Positions 63,406 through 64,000 of a stretch of 64,000 nt of DNA are shown in pieces. Made by a program: the position numbers and the translations under genes. Below the pieces are notes generated by a model that searched no databases, was not told where the DNA came from, and saw only the letters and a list, made by a program, of their open reading frames with translations. The DNA is from Sedimentitalea sp041224545 (lineage in GTDB: Bacteria; Pseudomonadota; Alphaproteobacteria; Rhodobacterales; Rhodobacteraceae): assembly GCF_041224545.1 (NCBI RefSeq), contig NZ_JBGFGP010000163.1, positions 148,902 to 212,901 on the forward strand, written 5' to 3'. How positions within the stretch are numbered: the stretch's first letter is position 1; each line of letters starts with the position of its first letter.

Positions 63406-63785
63406 CCAATTCCAATGACACCATCCGCATTCTGATCCCTCTCAAGGTACGCAAGAAAAACGGGCGACCGAAGATCCTGCCTCCCGCCGACCATGGCCCG
63501 AGCGCGGATCAAGCGCAGGATCCCCACATCCTGCGTGCCATCGGCCGCGCATGGAGCTGGCGTCGTCGCATGGAAGCGGGCGAGTTCGCCACAATTCAGG
63601 AACTGGCCGAAGCCGTCGGGTTGGCCGAGCGTCATGTCAGCCGTCAGTTACGGCTCGCCTATCTTGCACCCGAGGTTCTTAAACGCCTGACCTGCGGACG
63701 CGAGGCGTCGGCGGTCAGCCTCTACGATCTGTGCTTTCTGGCGGGGGATACTTGGCAAAAACAGGCTGAGCGAACGTTTCGCTGA
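63402..63785 (+). CDS. Recombinase-coupled small helix-turn-helix protein
   Basis: 127 residues, overlapping the recombinase stop by 4 nt (ATGA). A basic N-terminus (IRILIPLKVRKKNGRPKILP) precedes a helix-turn-helix pattern (TIQELAEAVGLAERHVSRQL) and a short C-terminal part ending TWQKQAERTF. Small proteins of this kind regularly follow the DUF2924-associated recombinases and may be directionality or DNA-binding partners. The coupling argues for co-function, but no activity is established. Confidence 0.75.
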   Translation: MTNSNDTIRILIPLKVRKKNGRPKILPPADHGPSADQAQDPHILRAIGRAWSWRRRMEAGEFATIQELAEAVGLAERHVSRQLRLAYLAPEVLKRLTCGREASAVSLYDLCFLAGDTWQKQAERTFR

Positions 63786-63788
63786 CCT

Positions 63789-64000
63789 TCAATGAAAACT
63801 CGCCTGAAAGGACGTTGCCGTCAGCGAGACATGCGCGTCCAGCGGCGGGTGCAGCTCGAACGCCTTCGGCTCGCGCGCGAAGTTCCAGAGCCGGAACAGG
63901 GACCATTCCGAACGCCGCTCCTCGGCCACGGCCAGCTCGGTGCGGCTGATGTGGAAAGGGGTGCGTTCCCAGCCATTCGTCGTCTTCACCTCGACTAGGC
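63789..64000 (-). CDS. DUF3883 domain protein, 3' end (runs off right edge)
   Basis: The last 69 or so codons of a minus-strand gene are in the window: LVEVKTTNGWERTPFHISRT, ELAVAEERRSEWSLFRLWNF and HPPLDAHVSLTATSFQASFH, then stop. This is the C-terminus of DUF3883. EVKTT matches the ExK part of a PD-(D/E)xK-nuclease-like site. DUF3883 modules are frequent in restriction and other defence proteins, here beside a recombinase. It converges on the HTH gene with 3 bases between. The upstream domains are outside the window. Confidence 0.8.
   Translation of the reverse strand, partial: LVEVKTTNGWERTPFHISRTELAVAEERRSEWSLFRLWNFAREPKAFELHPPLDAHVSLTATSFQASFH

Overview
The window looks like a chromosomal segment of an alphaproteobacterium of the Rhodobacterales (Roseobacter-like) type. 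This rests on high G+C coding DNA, the gene content (MoxR/DUF58/DUF4159 operon, DUF1285 protein, class I PHA synthase, Bkd complex, BacNaV-type sodium channel) and the DUF2924/serine-recombinase pair common in that group. The assignment is inferred from protein recognition only. No rRNA, tRNA or CRISPR array was seen, and no stretch longer than 300 bases lacks a gene or gene remnant.

Layout. 1-838: 5' part of a PAS histidine kinase running off the left edge. 992-9344: periplasmic alpha-2-macroglobulin and penicillin-binding protein 1C (translationally coupled), then an exported hydratase-like protein. 9374-16054 (minus): a four-gene MoxR operon in which every junction is a 4-nt overlap. 16111-17657: a DUF1285 protein and hydroxypyruvate isomerase. 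17718-26762 (minus): a carbon and phosphorus storage block reading bkd E1alpha, E1beta, E2, lpd, then phaC, phaZ and ppk2. 26948-27793: a membrane-anchored M15 peptidase.

27975-60073 is a type VI secretion (T6SS) locus. A long minus-strand series runs tssA, tssB, tssC, hcp, tagJ, tssE, tssF, tssG, clpV, sodium channel, TssB-TssC-like fusion, vgrG, a small unknown gene, PAAR, tagH, tssK, tssL, tssM, tagF, pppA. OmpA-like and ppkA genes run on the plus strand and meet pppA tail to tail, and a 522-residue unknown protein diverges from tssA. The kinase, phosphatase, FHA protein and TagF indicate threonine-phosphorylation control. No TssJ lipoprotein is present. The most unusual part is between clpV and vgrG: a GTG-started voltage-gated sodium channel overlaps by 4 nt a 1185-residue protein. 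That protein has a complete TssB domain, a roughly 470-residue acidic repeat linker and a TssC-like domain lacking the normal C-terminal segment, although ordinary tssB and tssC also occur in the locus.

60074-64000 is accessory DNA: remnants of an IS110 transposase, a DUF6079 (PglY-like) ATPase and DUF2924, then an apparently intact large serine recombinase with a small helix-turn-helix partner, and the 3' end of a DUF3883 gene entering from the right. This looks like a recombinase-associated hotspot holding broken defence genes.
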